Assembly: GCF_018691265.1 (NCBI RefSeq) | Contig: NW_024881296.1 | Location: 13,547,427 to 13,611,426, forward strand | Direction of reading: 5' to 3' | Source of the DNA: Tyto alba | Lineage: Eukaryota > Chordata > Aves > Strigiformes > Tytonidae | Length of the DNA stretch: 64,000 nucleotides | Shown: one piece after another, positions 42,411 to 55,210 of the stretch | Layout: each line of letters opens with the position of its first letter | How positions within the stretch are numbered: the stretch's first letter is position 1 | Notes under the pieces: generated by a model | Database searches by the model: none | What the model saw: only the letters and a program-made list of their open reading frames with translations | Told to the model about the DNA's origin: nothing | Made by a program: the position numbers and the translations under genes

Positions 42411-45400
42411 GTAAGGGACGGCACGCCCCGCTGCCTCTGGGACCCCGTTTCCCGCCTCCGGGGGTCCACGGCGCTGAGGGCGGGCGGAGGGCCGCCCGGC
42501 ACCGGGCTGCCTGACGCCCGGTTCCCTGCCTCGGGAACCGCCGCTGCGGGGCCTGACGCCCGGTTCCCTGCCTCGGGAACCGCCGCTGCGGGGCCTGACG
42601 CCCGGTTCCCTGCCTCGGGAACCGCCGCTGCGGGGCCTGACGCCCGGTTCCCTGCCTCGGGAACCGCCGCTGCGGGGCCGGCGGCGGTGGTTCCCGCCGC
42701 GGGCAGGTGCGAGCGGCGGCCGCGCCCGCCCCGGTCGCCGCCTTTCCTCAGGCGGGGCTCACCTGGGCGCGTATCCACCGGCCCGAAACGCGGCGCGGTG
42801 GTAGCGGGCTCCGTGCCGGCAGGAGCGCCGAGGGGAAGTTGCTGGCCCGGCGTCGCTCATTCATCGGAGCCGAGGAGTAGGAGATGATTAACTTGCGTGA
42901 TGCACGTACCGCTTGTGAGCGCTCGGCTCGTAATGGCAGTAATGCCTCCTGAGCAGGAGGTCAAAAGACGCGCAGGGCGAGCTACGCGTAAATAGAGTAA
43001 TCGCTCAGGAGTTTGGGACAGGCGTGTGTGCATACACCTCCGTGTGCCCGCGCAGTTGTGTGCCTGACAGGAGCGGGTTCGTGGGCCAGGAGTACTTTGT
43101 TCTCGCCACGGATTGCATGATCAAAAGAGGAGAATAACCGAACGCCAGGCCTTGTATTTGAAGTGTTGCACTGCCTGCTTGCATGTTTTTGGGTTTTTTT
43201 TGTTGTGGAAGAAAAAGAAATTCTGAATTGAGACTGAAACTAGTGTCGTAGGTGAGACAACAGTCAAAGGGGAAAGGGCTTTAATCTCTAGTATGGGCAA
43301 TTACACACCTCAGTAAACTCAGACTCAATTCAGAGCCCTTTCCCTCCCTGTACTGGTGCAAGACTTGGCCATCAGTTATCAGTCGGGTGTGAAAACAGCA
43401 CGGTTAGTCGCTCCCCATAGGCAGCTTTAGCAGGCAGCATCTCAGAGTAAAATTGGCTTTAACCTTCAGGGAAACCTCGCTGTCACATATAAAAACACAG
43501 CAGTGGGCACATCTTGGTTAAAGTAACAAATGCAGGACAAGTGGACTGCCAACATCTTGATTCCTTGTAATTGATAATGGTAACTAATGGCTATACTTTT
43601 TTTTTTTTTTTTTTTTTTTTTGTTAACTAAGCAAAAGAATTGAAGGCATTTATTGCCTGTCTGGGGCCACTGGGTTAACAGAAACACCCGATGACCTCTG
43701 ACCATAGTGACTGTTCTTTTTTCATGTCAGCTGTTGTGCTTTAATTACTGAATTGTTTCAAATGAAATACAAAAATAGAAGATCAGCTTGTCAGGACTTT
43801 ATTGGCATGTTACAAGGACATGGGAGAAACTACCCATTAAAAATGAAATAAAAAATGGCCTTTAATTTCTGCCCTTAGACATGCAGGAGCTGGGAGGATG
43901 AGAGTGGCTCAGCACATCACCAGAGAGGGACAGATTTCACCAGTAGGTGCCAGTGCAATTATGGGAAACGTCTTCTGGGCTGCCTGGGAGGGAAGTGTTC
44001 ATAAAGCTTGAGAGGGGTGACTCTGAACTACATAAACCCAGGGGCAGGTTCTTCAGCAAAAATGCGGTTGTATTATTGAAATAGTGATACAGAGCTCTTC
44101 CGACTGACCCATGGTTGCTGGAAGTTTTTCGTATTGACATACCTAGTACCTTTATTGTTTTTTTCCCCTGCAAATGGCGGACATATATTTGAGTAGAGGA
44201 GCATACCTCAAAAGCTGCTTAACAGCAAAGGAAATCCACTTGAAAGCAGGCTTTTCACAGTCCTGTTAGAAATAGCCCACAGATCCTAGGAACTCAGTGA
44301 CCACAGGCTGAAAATTGTTTCTTGGTGACTCGTGAACAGCATATTGCACTCAAAACCCTTGAAAATTCTGTTCATGATCACAGGAAATTAAGTTAAAACT
44401 AAAACCAACAGAAAATGCAGAGCACAGCATTGCTCAGGGAGTGTTACGTCTTCATTGTTGTTGTTCTTGGCCCGTGGACGGATAGAGTATGTGATCGCTG
44501 CTCTATAAGCTTTCAGATTGAGAAACTCATTAACAATGTAAATGTAGATTTGCCTTGCAGTGTATCTTGATCCAAGTTTCAAGTAGGGCTGTAGCCCTGG
44601 GCTTTAGCGTGGTCACAGTTTAATTTGTAAAAAGTTTGGTCTTTGCAACATAAAATGTGGAAGCTGTATCAGCTGGACGTGGCTCAGGGCATCTTGGCAA
44701 TGAAAACAAGGCAGGTAACAAGTCAAGCCATGCTTATCCTATAATGGTAAGGTGAGAAACAGAAGGGCAGAGGCTGTATCTTAAAGGAGTCGAGTGCCAC
44801 TAGCGGGAATGGGTGGAGCAGAGCCATCAGATGCCATAGGGACCATGTGTGGATTCCAGTCCAGCATCCCAATCTCTTCCCCAGCAACAGGTACCAGCAA
44901 CAGCCCGTAGCTGGCCTTTCCAGCAGTCTGCTGTAGGCAGCAAGGCTGCAGGCTTTCTGTTGCCCCTAGCAGTTACGTTCTTTTTTGCCCCAGCCAGTGG
45001 CTCGTTTGGGTGACCAGGGGCTTTTCTGGCAGCTGCAAGTTACTACAGTGCAGGGAGGATCAATTCTGTAGCAGAGAAGAAGCAGAATTAAGTGATGCTG
45101 TCTACTGTCAGTGATCCCAAAGGTGCTAAACTTGTCTCTTAGCCAAACTGCATCATGGTCGCATAGAGGAAAAATAAGAGATGCAAATTAAGGCTAACAC
45201 AAGGAAAGAAATTGACAATTTCACTGTCAAAGTAGATTGATACCTAAGGCTGCAGCATCCCGTATTTTCTTAGCTGTTTCCTCAGAGAATGTATTTATAA
45301 AAAACAATTGATTTGATTTGAATCAGATTATTTTGTTTTGCAAGCTTTCAGGTGCCTTATGATGATATAAAAATGTGAGAAGGGACACATTATACTGAAG

Positions 45401-48400
45401 AAAAAAAAAAGAAACAACACTTAGTACCCTGCATTTTGCACAGATTTTTTTTTTTCTGCTTTACATAGTTTTAAATAGAAAACATCCTTTAAAACAGGAT
45501 TTTTAAAAAAAATTTTAATATTAAACTAACAAAATTTTTGTGAACTGCAAGAAAGAGGTGCTTCCAAAAGGAATTCACCTCACTCTATAATATGGGTCTG
45601 GGATAGATTAAATTGTTTTTCCTCTGAAACCATATGCTTTGCACCATCAGTTACAAAAAAGACTCAAGGGTGAGTGTATTTTAGGTGTGCAAAACTAGGT
45701 AAGATTAATGCTATCTTTTGTCCATTTCAAAGTACAGTCTGGTTAATAAAATTATCAGGTGCTAATCTACAACCAGTAAGTGTCAAACACACACACCCGC
45801 ACCGTTTAACCAAAGAGAGTAATAGTTGAGAAGAATAGTCAAATGTGACCAATGGGTTTTGGTGCCTTCATTTGGGGTGCCTACTTGTGTTCACTTAAAG
45901 GAACCTGCTTTTCAGAGAGCGTTCTTCCTTCTGAAAAATGAGTAGTATGACTATCCCAGATTCGGCTCCCCAAATCTGTAGGCCATCGATAATACAAGTT
46001 GATTTGGAAAGTCAGGTCCTGCATTGTGCAGTGTACAGAAGTCTTCACAGCTGCATTGCCCAAAGCAAACAGATGGCTACACCTGCAAGGTTTTGTCTCA
46101 TGTAAAATTCATGTTGTGAATTGAGAAAGAGTGTGTTGAGAGTTTATTGTTCTTGGTGCTGCTCAGTGTGGTTATCAGAGCAATAACAACCTCAAGCAAA
46201 CACACGGGAAAAGTCATCCTTGTCCAAGTGGTTTGAGGAATGCTTCTTCTCTTGGAGTGCAGAAGGAGTTAACCGAAAGATCAAAGCTATGAAGTCTGCT
46301 GGAAACATGAAAACCCGATGGTGTAAGACACCATAAAAGGGTTAAAAACGATGATGTAAATCATGCATGTTGGGTAAAATGCTATGAAGGCGCAGACAGA
46401 ACCTGGAGGTATAATAAATAATCTTTGAATACCTGAGAGCCTTGTGGCCTCTCTGTCATTAATCAGAAACCACAGACTGAGGGATTGGCTGGCAAAACAT
46501 TAATCATTAAGCAATTAATTCCAGCCGTGAAAACAAAACTTTGTGATTTCCTGAGTAGGTAGGATTGAAGGAGGCTTTTTGCTTTTTCACCATAAAGGAA
46601 ATAAAGTAGTACTGAGAAGGTGTCACATTCATAATTCAGATGGGATAGAAAATCTCCTTTATTATTTGGTTCTTCCCTTCCTTTTTGTTTATATGAAACA
46701 GGAAGAGAGAAGATCACCACGGGTTTTCCTAGGAGGCAGTAATGAGCATCTTGACCTTAAAACCTTTCTAGATGTGTGACACTAACAAAAAAGGGCTTTA
46801 TTTCTTGTGTCTTGCATGTTCCTCCAGTTCTCCATAAAAGCATGCTAGAAGTACCTTTTTATTCTTCTCATCAGCATCATCAACTGTAGCAGTTGTCTCG
46901 TGAGACTTGGGACATTGTCTTTTTTCTCTTTTCCTTGAATCCCAGTTTTTAATCATTTACCTTGGGATCTTCGCTTTCCTTGCTTTTAGTATTTATAGCT
47001 ATAGAGAAACCTAAAAATGCAGATACTAAAAGCTGAGTAATCTGAACACAAGGAAAGTGGAGTCCAAAATGTGTACCATACTGATTTTGATTTTCTGCAT
47101 GTCATTTAATTTTGCAGAGATTTTAATTAGCTCAAGGGACCTAGTTTGTATTTTTTTCATATTTGGGGTTGGAAATATTGCTAGAACTGCCACCTGTATT
47201 TTTAAATCTGAAACATACACATAAAGAAGAATCTTAGACATGTTTTCTCTTGCCATTACTGAGTGGAAACCTGGCCTCTCAAGGTCTGTGAACTCAACTT
47301 TACAACCAACTTCAAGAGACCACCTTTCTGTAAAGTACTGTTGGATGGATGGTGAGGTGTGATATAGTTAGAAGTGGCCTAAATAGTGACTGAGCCTAGA
47401 TAATTTGCCAAGTTCCATGTGAGAAGTTTGTGGCAGAAACAAACTGTGGTTCTTTGGCTGGTGCCTAATGCCTGGCCATCTGCCTCACCGTGCTGACAGC
47501 AAAAATACTGGGGGAGCAGCTGCGGGAACTGCTACCTCAGATCAGCCTGGTCAGCGATTGAAGTAGGCAAAGGACCTTGTTGCTGGCGTCTGGAGGATTA
47601 TTATTCACAAGCTTGAGACACCATTTTAAATACAGTCATTTTCACAGCAGCGTTCAAATGCTGCCTTCTTGCATAAAACGTGTGGAAATAGTTAGCCACG
47701 AGATACGCAAGCAAAACTTTCAGTGAAATAGATGTCACAGTTCATGCAGTGTACCCTTTCAACCATAAAGACATGTCATCAAAGCCAAGGGTGTTACAGA
47801 AAGGAGTATGCTGACTTTACTTTGTGTGGCAATAAGATACCTTTCCATACAGCAGTTTCCTTTCATCAGGCAACATCTTAGAGTTCATGCAGACAATCCA
47901 TGTTTATCTCATCCTCTGCTCAGAGGCAGTGTATGGCAAAACACAGTGCATATATTAATATGTTAATTAGTTAAAAGATTGTCATCCTCTTTAGAGATAC
48001 AGTTCCTGCCATAGATGTAGCAAAAACCCTAAAGGTTAAAATAAGTATATTCAGTATGAAAAGTTTTGAGAACACGTTCAGCTGGGCAGAAGACAATATA
48101 TACTGAGAAACAGAATGTTTTGTACTTGTCCATTATGTCAGTCTCATCACAGAGAGCCAATTGCAACAGTCCCTAGCTAAGCAAAACACTTCATGAGAGC
48201 AGAATCTGTCCAGCACAGATGGCCTGAATTCATACATTGCTGCTGAGATTCTAACTGTGATTATTCTTCATTTCCTCCTCCTTCCCTCGACTTGTGAATT
48301 AGTCTCGTTTGAGGAGACAGGATGTCGGCTTGAAAAGCCACCTGGATCAGCTAGACCAGCGAATAAGTGAGCTGAAATTGGACGTCAGTAAGACCTCCAG

Positions 48401-51400
48401 TGAATACTTGGATAGTGACAGCCGGCCCAGCTCAGGTAACATGCACTTGGTCATTTATTCCCAGGGGCGTGGTGCTATGAGAACTGAGGGGTGTCAGCTG
48501 CAAAGCAAAACCCTCCGTATTGTTTGGGCAGAATCAGTGCCCCATGGCTGAGGTGGAGAGCAGTCATCTGGCGCAGAGCACACTCACAGAGCTGGTGGGA
48601 ATTTTCCCGCAAAGATGTTTTAGTTGGAAAATGCTTATTTATTCAAACAGTATTTTTTCTGGTTTGTGGGTTGTTTTTTTTTTTTTTGTTTGTTTGTTTT
48701 TTAATTTTAAAATGGAGATTTTAGCCACAAATGGAAGAAGGCAGGTTTATTGATTAATTAACTTGTCCAGTGCAGAATGACCACTGGCAAAGTGGCTAGA
48801 GTCCTTATTAGAAGTGAAGGAGACTGACATCCATGTCAGTGTTCTGTTTGAATCCAAGAAGGGTCCTGAGGCCTGAAGTTCACTAAGGCTTTGAAGATCA
48901 CTAGCATTGCAGTGCTCCAGCCAAATTATGTTTGGTCATTTATATAAAAATGAAACAGCTTGTATTAAAAGATACTGAGAAAAAAGACCCCAAAGCTCTC
49001 ATGGACAGAAGGAGACTGAGTTTCAGGTTTCTGGTCTGATTCACAGAGCGTGCTGTACTGCAGACTTTTATAGCTAGGATGTCTGTTAAAACCAGTTTCT
49101 GTTATCTAGTCTGGGGCAATGGAAATATTTCTTTTTAAACTGAATTTTGAAAAGCCTTAAGTCTTCAGTGAGACAAGGAAAGAATTTTTTTATTTACAGC
49201 ATACAGATTTGCAGCCTGCTACTTAAAGTGGATATAAAAAATGCAAGTTTCTGTTGAGTGTTTAAGTTGAGGAGTTGGGCACATACACAGTTCAAAAGCA
49301 AACTGCTTCCTTTTCTGTTTGCATTATATGGAGAGCAATAATTCCTATCTTGAATTTATACAGAGCCTTTTTTAATACTTCCATAATTAATTGTCAATGA
49401 TCGCAAGACCTAGAGAGGGAAGATAGCCTCCATTCTCTGCCCATAGACATCTCAGCTATCATAGATGGCAGCTCTGATCACAGGCTAGTGTTACTCTACT
49501 TTTCCATCCAAGTTGTGCTTGTATGCACCTAGCACAAGTTACAACAGGGTAAGATGGCCCTATTTTATGCCAGTTGCATAATAGTCTCCAGAGACGTTCT
49601 CCAGTGAAGAACTGGGAGCGATGGTGCTGCACTTTACCCCATCCCACCCTCAGAACTAAGCATGCATGTGCGTGCCAAGCTGGCCCAGGGCCTAAGCAAA
49701 TATGCAGAAGCCCAATAAAAGATGGTTGAATTGGAGTGTACCTCTGCTAAAGTTACCCAAATAAATGATTGTAAATTTAGGCCTGTGGCACATAGCAAAT
49801 GAAGGTTTATTTTATTCTCTGCATTTTTCTTTTACAGAGCTTGTCTAGTTACTGTAAATAAGAAGTATCTTCCTCTTTATTTTAATTCTGCAGGCTTCTA
49901 TGACCTGAGTGACGGTGGTTCTTGCTCACTCTCCAATTCTTGTACCTCTGTGTACAGTGAGTCCATCTCCTCCTCCCACACCAGTCTCTTGCCCGGCTCT
50001 CAACACCCTAAAGCAAGGCTCAGTGTGTTTGATTACCGACCCAAGTCTGCAGATGAAACTACTGTGCACACCACCAGCTTCCAACAGCCAGGAACCTATG
50101 TCAGTGATGGATGTCGGATTATAGCTAGCACAGACATTTCTGGGACTCCTGCCAGGTCCCGACCAAGGCCAGTTTCCACAGGTAATCGACTGCAGAACTG
50201 GATACTCATTCAAGAGAAGGGCAGAATCCTGTCTGTTACTTTTAGGACCTAATTAACCAATGTGTAATCAATACATAACGTTAGTTTTCAATACACAAAG
50301 TGAGAATTAATCGAAACCACAGAGCCAAACTGTTTACTGTTTAACTTTCACTTGTCTCCACACTCAGATACTTTTAAACAGTAACAAATATGAGAAAGTA
50401 TGCATTTAGAAATGGAAAAATACTTAAGATCATGAGATAAAGTTGTAATGAATGTTGAGGTACTTTTTTTAATTTACCTGCTTGTGAAATCAGGAAAATT
50501 GCAGTATTTGAAATACCTTGTGCGAAGATGCAGGGACATAAGAAAAATATAACATGAATTCAAAGTCAGAGATGATGCATTTTACTGAGAAAGATTGTAC
50601 AGATACCTAAGGAGAAAGAGACTCTTCCAGAGTTAGTGCCTGTTTTCTCAATCTGTTGTAAAATTAGTATGATAATACTTGTATATACCTTGCCCTATTT
50701 AGTCATACTCCTGTGGACTTAAGTGATATTCTTTTTCTTAATCTAGTTAGGGATAACAGACACTGAAGGTTAATTGACTATCTAGGAACCAGTCATGAGC
50801 CTAATAGTGGATCAACCATGAATTTACATCACACCTTTAGACAAAATGGACAAGTCCATTCATATTCCAAATCTCTCATTCACCCATCTGTGAAGTGACA
50901 TCATATCATTTCTTATTTTGGGTCCTTCTGTGGCCTCAGAGCAACCTTGTGTTAGTGTAGCTCATATGGGGACCCAGCCAGATGTGTGACAGTTCCATTA
51001 TGGAAAGAGAGAGGCTGTTGGGAACATCATGTCAAGTATCATGTCATTCTGGAGTCATTCCCACAGCTTCTTGACCTGAGCTAGCTCACCTCTGGCTTGC
51101 TTGGAGCAGGAGGAAAGACCAGCTCTTCTGTACCGATCTGTGCAGACACACCTGAAGCGATGGTGGTAAATTATAGGATAAAAGCAAAGGCTTCTCAGGG
51201 GCTGGGGATGGAGCTGAGTTTAGTGCTCCGTAGCCTCTATGTTCAGATCATAGACTTTTTGTTCTATTAGAAACTTTCCTGCCTTGCAACTGTTTACTAA
51301 GGCCCTGGCGGCTTTATGGTTTTTTCAGTATGGAGAAACACTGACAGAAAAAGGGATAACTGATGTTAAGTAAGGTTGCGGGAGCAAGATGACAGACCTC

Positions 51401-54400
51401 CTTCAGCCCTCCTTTGTTTTTCCACCACAACCTCCCTGTTCCCTGGGTACAACCTCTTACTTCCTTCAGTGTGAGAAACATACGTAGTGGGGTAGTAGTG
51501 GGTGTAGTCCTGAAGAAACAATTCTCACCAAGTTGACCACATTGCAGGAAGCGAGGCAAAATCTTGCTTCATAAGAGCATCATTGGGAGAGGAGAAGAAA
51601 TTTCTATTTTCCTCTCCTTAGCTTGTCCCCACACATAACTGCAGGTACAAACCAATTGCCTTTTCTTTCAGTGGCAAGCAGAGAGCTTGCTGAGACACCA
51701 CAAGAACAGCATTCTTTTGATCACCTTCCTGGGGTTTTTTTTGCACAAGAGAGTACCACCACCCACTGCCAACAATTTCCTAATTAATTTTTATTATGAA
51801 AATATATTGTTTGAGAAATCATCATCCTAACCTTCACTGTAGCAGATCTGTAAGTGCTTTAGGTAGGACACTGCAGACAATGCCAAATTCTGAAGTCTTT
51901 CAAAAGCTTCCTGTCACAGGACAGAAATAGTCACTGTAAGTGAAATATGTGGTTGGATTTGATGGTTGGGTTTTCTGGTAGCATGAAGCAGCCAGGAAAC
52001 CAGTTAGCTGAGGATTTGTTGGCACTGAAGTCTGCACTGTTGTGCAGAGAAATCCAAGTTAACTGCAGATGGTTCCAGTACTCTTGGTACCAGAGGTAAC
52101 ACAGCACCATAGTGCTCTATTGGGTGACTTGTCTGGATGGAACAGTCTTGCTTCACACAAGAACACAACCTGTCCCCTCAGCACACAGGAGATGCTCCTA
52201 AGAGGAAGGTGCAGCAGTCAAGTGTAACTGACAGCAACCTTGACAGTGCTCCAGAATTTAAGAGATCTCAATTGGTGGCCATAAAAATGCCGTCTTCAGG
52301 GACTGAACCTCCCATCTGCCTGAATAGTTTTCCTTAGACTTTTTTTCTCTGTCAAAATAAAGATTCTTTAGTTCATTATTCTTTGTCCTTAAGGTTGACT
52401 TTTTTTTAAAAAACACACATAGAATTATGTCATTCCTTATTTTCTGCCTTTTATTAAAACTTCTGAATATTTCTTTCTGGAATCTCTAAGAAGTTACTTG
52501 AGAAAGGCATGACACTGGTAATGTTGTAATCAAATGAAATGAACGATCCAGTTAGGAGGTTTCACTGGATGTGGGGTTAAGGAAAAGTAGAGTCATGTCC
52601 CTCTGTGGCCCATGGGACACGAGACTTAATGGCTCTCCCATGTGCATGGAGTGCTTCTGTTTACTAATACCTTACTAAAGCAAAATGCAAAAGAGTAAAC
52701 AACTACAGCATCCAATATTTAAGAGGTTAAGAAACACTAACCTAGTGTCTGTTTAAGTCTTCTTATAGCAGCTGGTTGAGTACTATAGATTCTTCCAAGA
52801 CAGGTGATATACAAGGGTTTAAGGAAAAGCTGGAATTCAGATTTAACCACTTTAAAAAAAAAAATCCCACTGACTCTGCATGCTGGAAATTTCAGGAATT
52901 TTTGAGTTATAGTTATATATCCAGAGGAAGTCTTTATTATATCCTGGGGGACAGACTGTTCAAAAACTGTATCTGTCATATTCGATAATTTTATATGGCA
53001 TTCAGCTTCAGGCTTTCTGGTTGTTGGATTCACTTTTTATCTCTGCTAAGAAATAAAAATAATCCCTTGGTTTTGTTTAGTTGTTTGGGTTCCTGTTAGA
53101 TTGTGACATTCTAGAACATCTTTATATATGCAGAGATTTACTTTCATCTAAGTAGCACAGTTTAAATTTCCTGCAAAGGCAAGAGATTTATTACTGGCAT
53201 TAAAAGGCATTCTCATCTCCTGTTATGGTCAGGTGAATAAAAGCCTTGAAGTAATTCAGTGATCTTGGAGGACTGAAACTATTTTCTTCATTCATGCTAC
53301 TGATTTTAGTAAAAGCTAGCACATCGGTCTGAAATAGCACTTTAGTGTAAGCCAGTTTGAATGTAATTGTCTGTGATTTAATTAGGTTATTTATTTTCAT
53401 CCACTGTGTAGGTGACTTGGAAAGAGTCATTCCAGCAGACGCTAGATTTCAGAAAGAGACAGATCTCAAATCCACATTGCCTCAGGGCCGTGCTGGAGAC
53501 ACACACTTGCTCAGCATGGACCCCAAATTCCAGAACGACTTGGTCTCCAAGAATGGCATTGATGTGTATCCTTACCCAAGCCCCCTTCATGCAGTGGCTT
53601 TACAAAGTCCCCTTTTCTCTTTGGTGGGGACATCCCCAGAAGCAGACATTCAGGCTCCTCCCAGCAAATCCATGCCTAGTGTCACAGGTCCCAGCTTGAT
53701 TAGGACTAGGCCAACTGCTGAGGCCAAGCCAGGGGGTTACATCAATAAATTACTGCAGCTGACGAGATGCAAAGGGAACAACCGGGCTGATGCCAGTGAG
53801 TGGGTTTCAACAAAGAGTCAGCCAGCCACAACGCACCAGAGACTCATTATAACCCCCAGCACCGGTGGAGTGAAAATTAACAGCAGCAGTAGCCAGCTGG
53901 AAAAACAAGCAAGTTCTCTGGAAAGTAACAAAGCTGAAGGGAAGCTGCAGAGAGAGGTGCTGGAGGGGGAATGTGCCAAGCAGCAGGAGACCATGTGCTG
54001 TGTGAATGAAGAACAGCCATCCACTCGGCCTGACACAGAGCCTTCAGCTGTGAATAGTTGTTATCCTGCCAAGTCAGCAGCAAGGGGCTCTCCTCTGGCA
54101 GAAGCAACAGAGAGCAGTGTGGAATGTAGTTCATCCGGCTCACAGCTGTGCCAGGAGGACTCTAGCCCAGGCACCTGGAACGCTAAAGCCATCCCACCCA
54201 GAAAGTTGCCCCTCAAAAGGTGTGGCAATGCCAAATTGACTAACACAGGGGGTCATGAGCGAGTGGCATGGAGTGAGTTTGTTCACGCTCAGTTTGTCCC
54301 TGCAGAATCCCACCAAGTCCGAGTCAAGTTTGCCAGCTCCAAAACAAAGGCAGTGAAGATAAAGAGGAGGAACAGTGAAAGGGTGCTACGGCCTGGGAAG

Positions 54401-55210
54401 CAAGCCTTTTGCATGGAGAAATCAAGAGGGTCCCATGGAGCTGCCAGGCTGCCTGGTGAGTGGAATCAGCCCCAAAGACATCACGGAGCAAAGAGCCTCG
54501 TGCGGAGACCTTCGTATTCCGGTGACGTGACCGGCAGGTCATGCTCAGAGTCTAGCCTGTTCCCTGTGCAGGTCAGGCTCCCCACAGTGCCATGCAGGCC
54601 AGAGCTCTACGGAGCCTCTGCCAACACACTGTATTCACTCGAAGGAGCTTGCGTAGATGCAGCCAGCAAGAAGAAGCAGCGCAAGTGGCAGTCCACAGTG
54701 GAGATCTCTGCCAAGGCCCACCTGGCCAGCCTCACTAGTAGCTTTGGCCTGGGAGCATCAAGGCAGCCAGCAAGGAGAGCTGGTGTCCTGCGCACTGTCA
54801 GTACAAGGGCTCGCTCCAAGAGTCAGCGCCATGGAGCTTATGCCAAAAGCGAGTCAGACCACTCTGAGTACTCTGCAGAGTGCTCTTCTCTCTTCCACTC
54901 CACCATTGCAGAAACTAGTGAAGGGGAGGTCAGCGATTTCACGACTAACCGTTTCGGGGACAGTGAATCCAGTGAAAGCGATTCAGATGGCAGCAGTAAC
55001 AGTAGCAGCCTTGCCCTTGACTATGATGAGGGGGATGAGAGTGAGCTGATTTGGCCTGAAGGTTCGGTCAGACAATTGGGAACTGTCGAGGCCTCTTCCA
55101 AGCCTCTTCCCCCAGTGCCCAAAATCTGTCGCATCAAAGCTTCAAAGGCGCTAAAGAAGAAGATTAGGAGATTCCAACCTGCCTCTCTGAAGGTCATGAC
55201 CATGGTTTAA
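42171..55210 (+). CDS. DACT2: DACT2, Dapper homolog 2 (819 aa, four coding exons)
   Basis: DACT proteins are cytoplasmic/nuclear scaffolds that bind Dishevelled and tune Wnt and TGF-beta/Nodal signalling. Coding exons are 42171-42410, 48303-48435, 49894-50181 and 53412-55210, together 2460 nt with correct phases and canonical splice sites. Visible parts: an N-terminal helical segment (residues 19-46), a leucine zipper with Leu at 83, 90, 97 and 104, the DSDSRPSSGFYDLSDGGSCS block (about 116-135), YPYPSPLHAVALQSPLF (273-289), RKWQSTVEIS (644-653), an acidic Ser-rich ETSEGEVSDFTTNRFGDSES block (about 722-741), a basic KALKKKIRRFQ (799-809) and a C-terminal PDZ ligand MTMV. The tail KASKALKKKIRRFQP is identical to human DACT2 and differs from DACT1. 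Length is near the human 774. The start has A at -3 and matches the human N-terminus (GWDR..). It appears intact. Confidence 0.96.
42511..42678 (+). repeat. 42-bp x 4 tandem repeat in DACT2 intron 1
   Basis: Four identical units starting at 42511, 42553, 42595 and 42637. Each unit contains the inverted repeat GGTTCCC-TGCCTC-GGGAACC, able to form a 7-bp-stem hairpin. 42 bp is 14 codons, so the frame from exon 1 reads through the array. Confidence 0.97.
42891..48302. other. DACT2: DACT2 intron 1
   Basis: Contains a run of 25 T (43597-43621), other short homopolymers and a CA run near 45790. No alternative exon recognised. Confidence 0.7.
48303..48435 (+). CDS. DACT2: DACT2 coding exon 2 (leucine zipper)
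   Basis: 133 nt, phase 0 in and phase 1 out, TAG acceptor and GTAACA donor. DVGLKSHLDQLDQRISELKL matches human DIGLKTHLDQLDLQISKLQL. Leucines every seven residues support dimerisation, as described for the family. Confidence 0.95.
48436..49893. other. DACT2: DACT2 intron 2
   Basis: No further exon or repeat of note beyond T/TTTG runs near 48673-48705. Confidence 0.8.
49894..50181 (+). CDS. DACT2: DACT2 coding exon 3
   Basis: 288 nt, phase 1 in and out, CAG acceptor and GTAATC donor. GFYDLSDGGSCSLSNSCTSV and the YRPKSADETTV segment match human GFYEMSDGGSCSLSTSCASV and WRPRSVDETTV. Ends at RPVSTG, as in human. Confidence 0.95.
50182..53411. other. DACT2: DACT2 intron 3
   Basis: Holds a 66-codon plus-strand frame (52137-52337) followed by AATAAA at 52356-52361, which might be an alternative terminal exon but has no clear in-phase acceptor. 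Otherwise nothing recognised. Confidence 0.6.
53412..55210 (+). CDS. DACT2: DACT2 coding exon 4 (terminal)
   Basis: 1799 nt from a TAG acceptor to a TAA stop, encoding residues 221-819. An open frame extends 54 nt upstream into the intron from an ATG at 53357, but GDLERVIPAD joining to STG of exon 3 agrees with human STGDLDRALPAD, so the splice is correct. Carries most conserved DACT blocks and the PDZ ligand. Confidence 0.96.

Larger units (their letters stand above)
41600..42890 (+). promoter_or_regulatory. DACT2: DACT2 CpG-island promoter region
   Basis: Sharp rise in GC and CpG content spanning the 5' flank, exon 1 and the start of intron 1. It includes a pyrimidine-rich tract with CCCT and CCCG repeats (41940-42012) and many GC boxes, but no TATA box. 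This is the expected form of a developmental gene promoter. The transcription start site cannot be placed from sequence alone. Confidence 0.75.

Noticed and set aside
41500..42514. Long frames across the CpG island on both strands (up to 327 codons in other frames)
   Set aside because: Stop codons are rare in GC-rich DNA; only the frame with the DACT2 N-terminus has family support.
53357..53411. ATG at 53357 as an independent start for the long final DACT2 exon
   Set aside because: The first 18 codons are intronic and unlike DACT; the acceptor at 53410-53411 joins in phase to exon 3.
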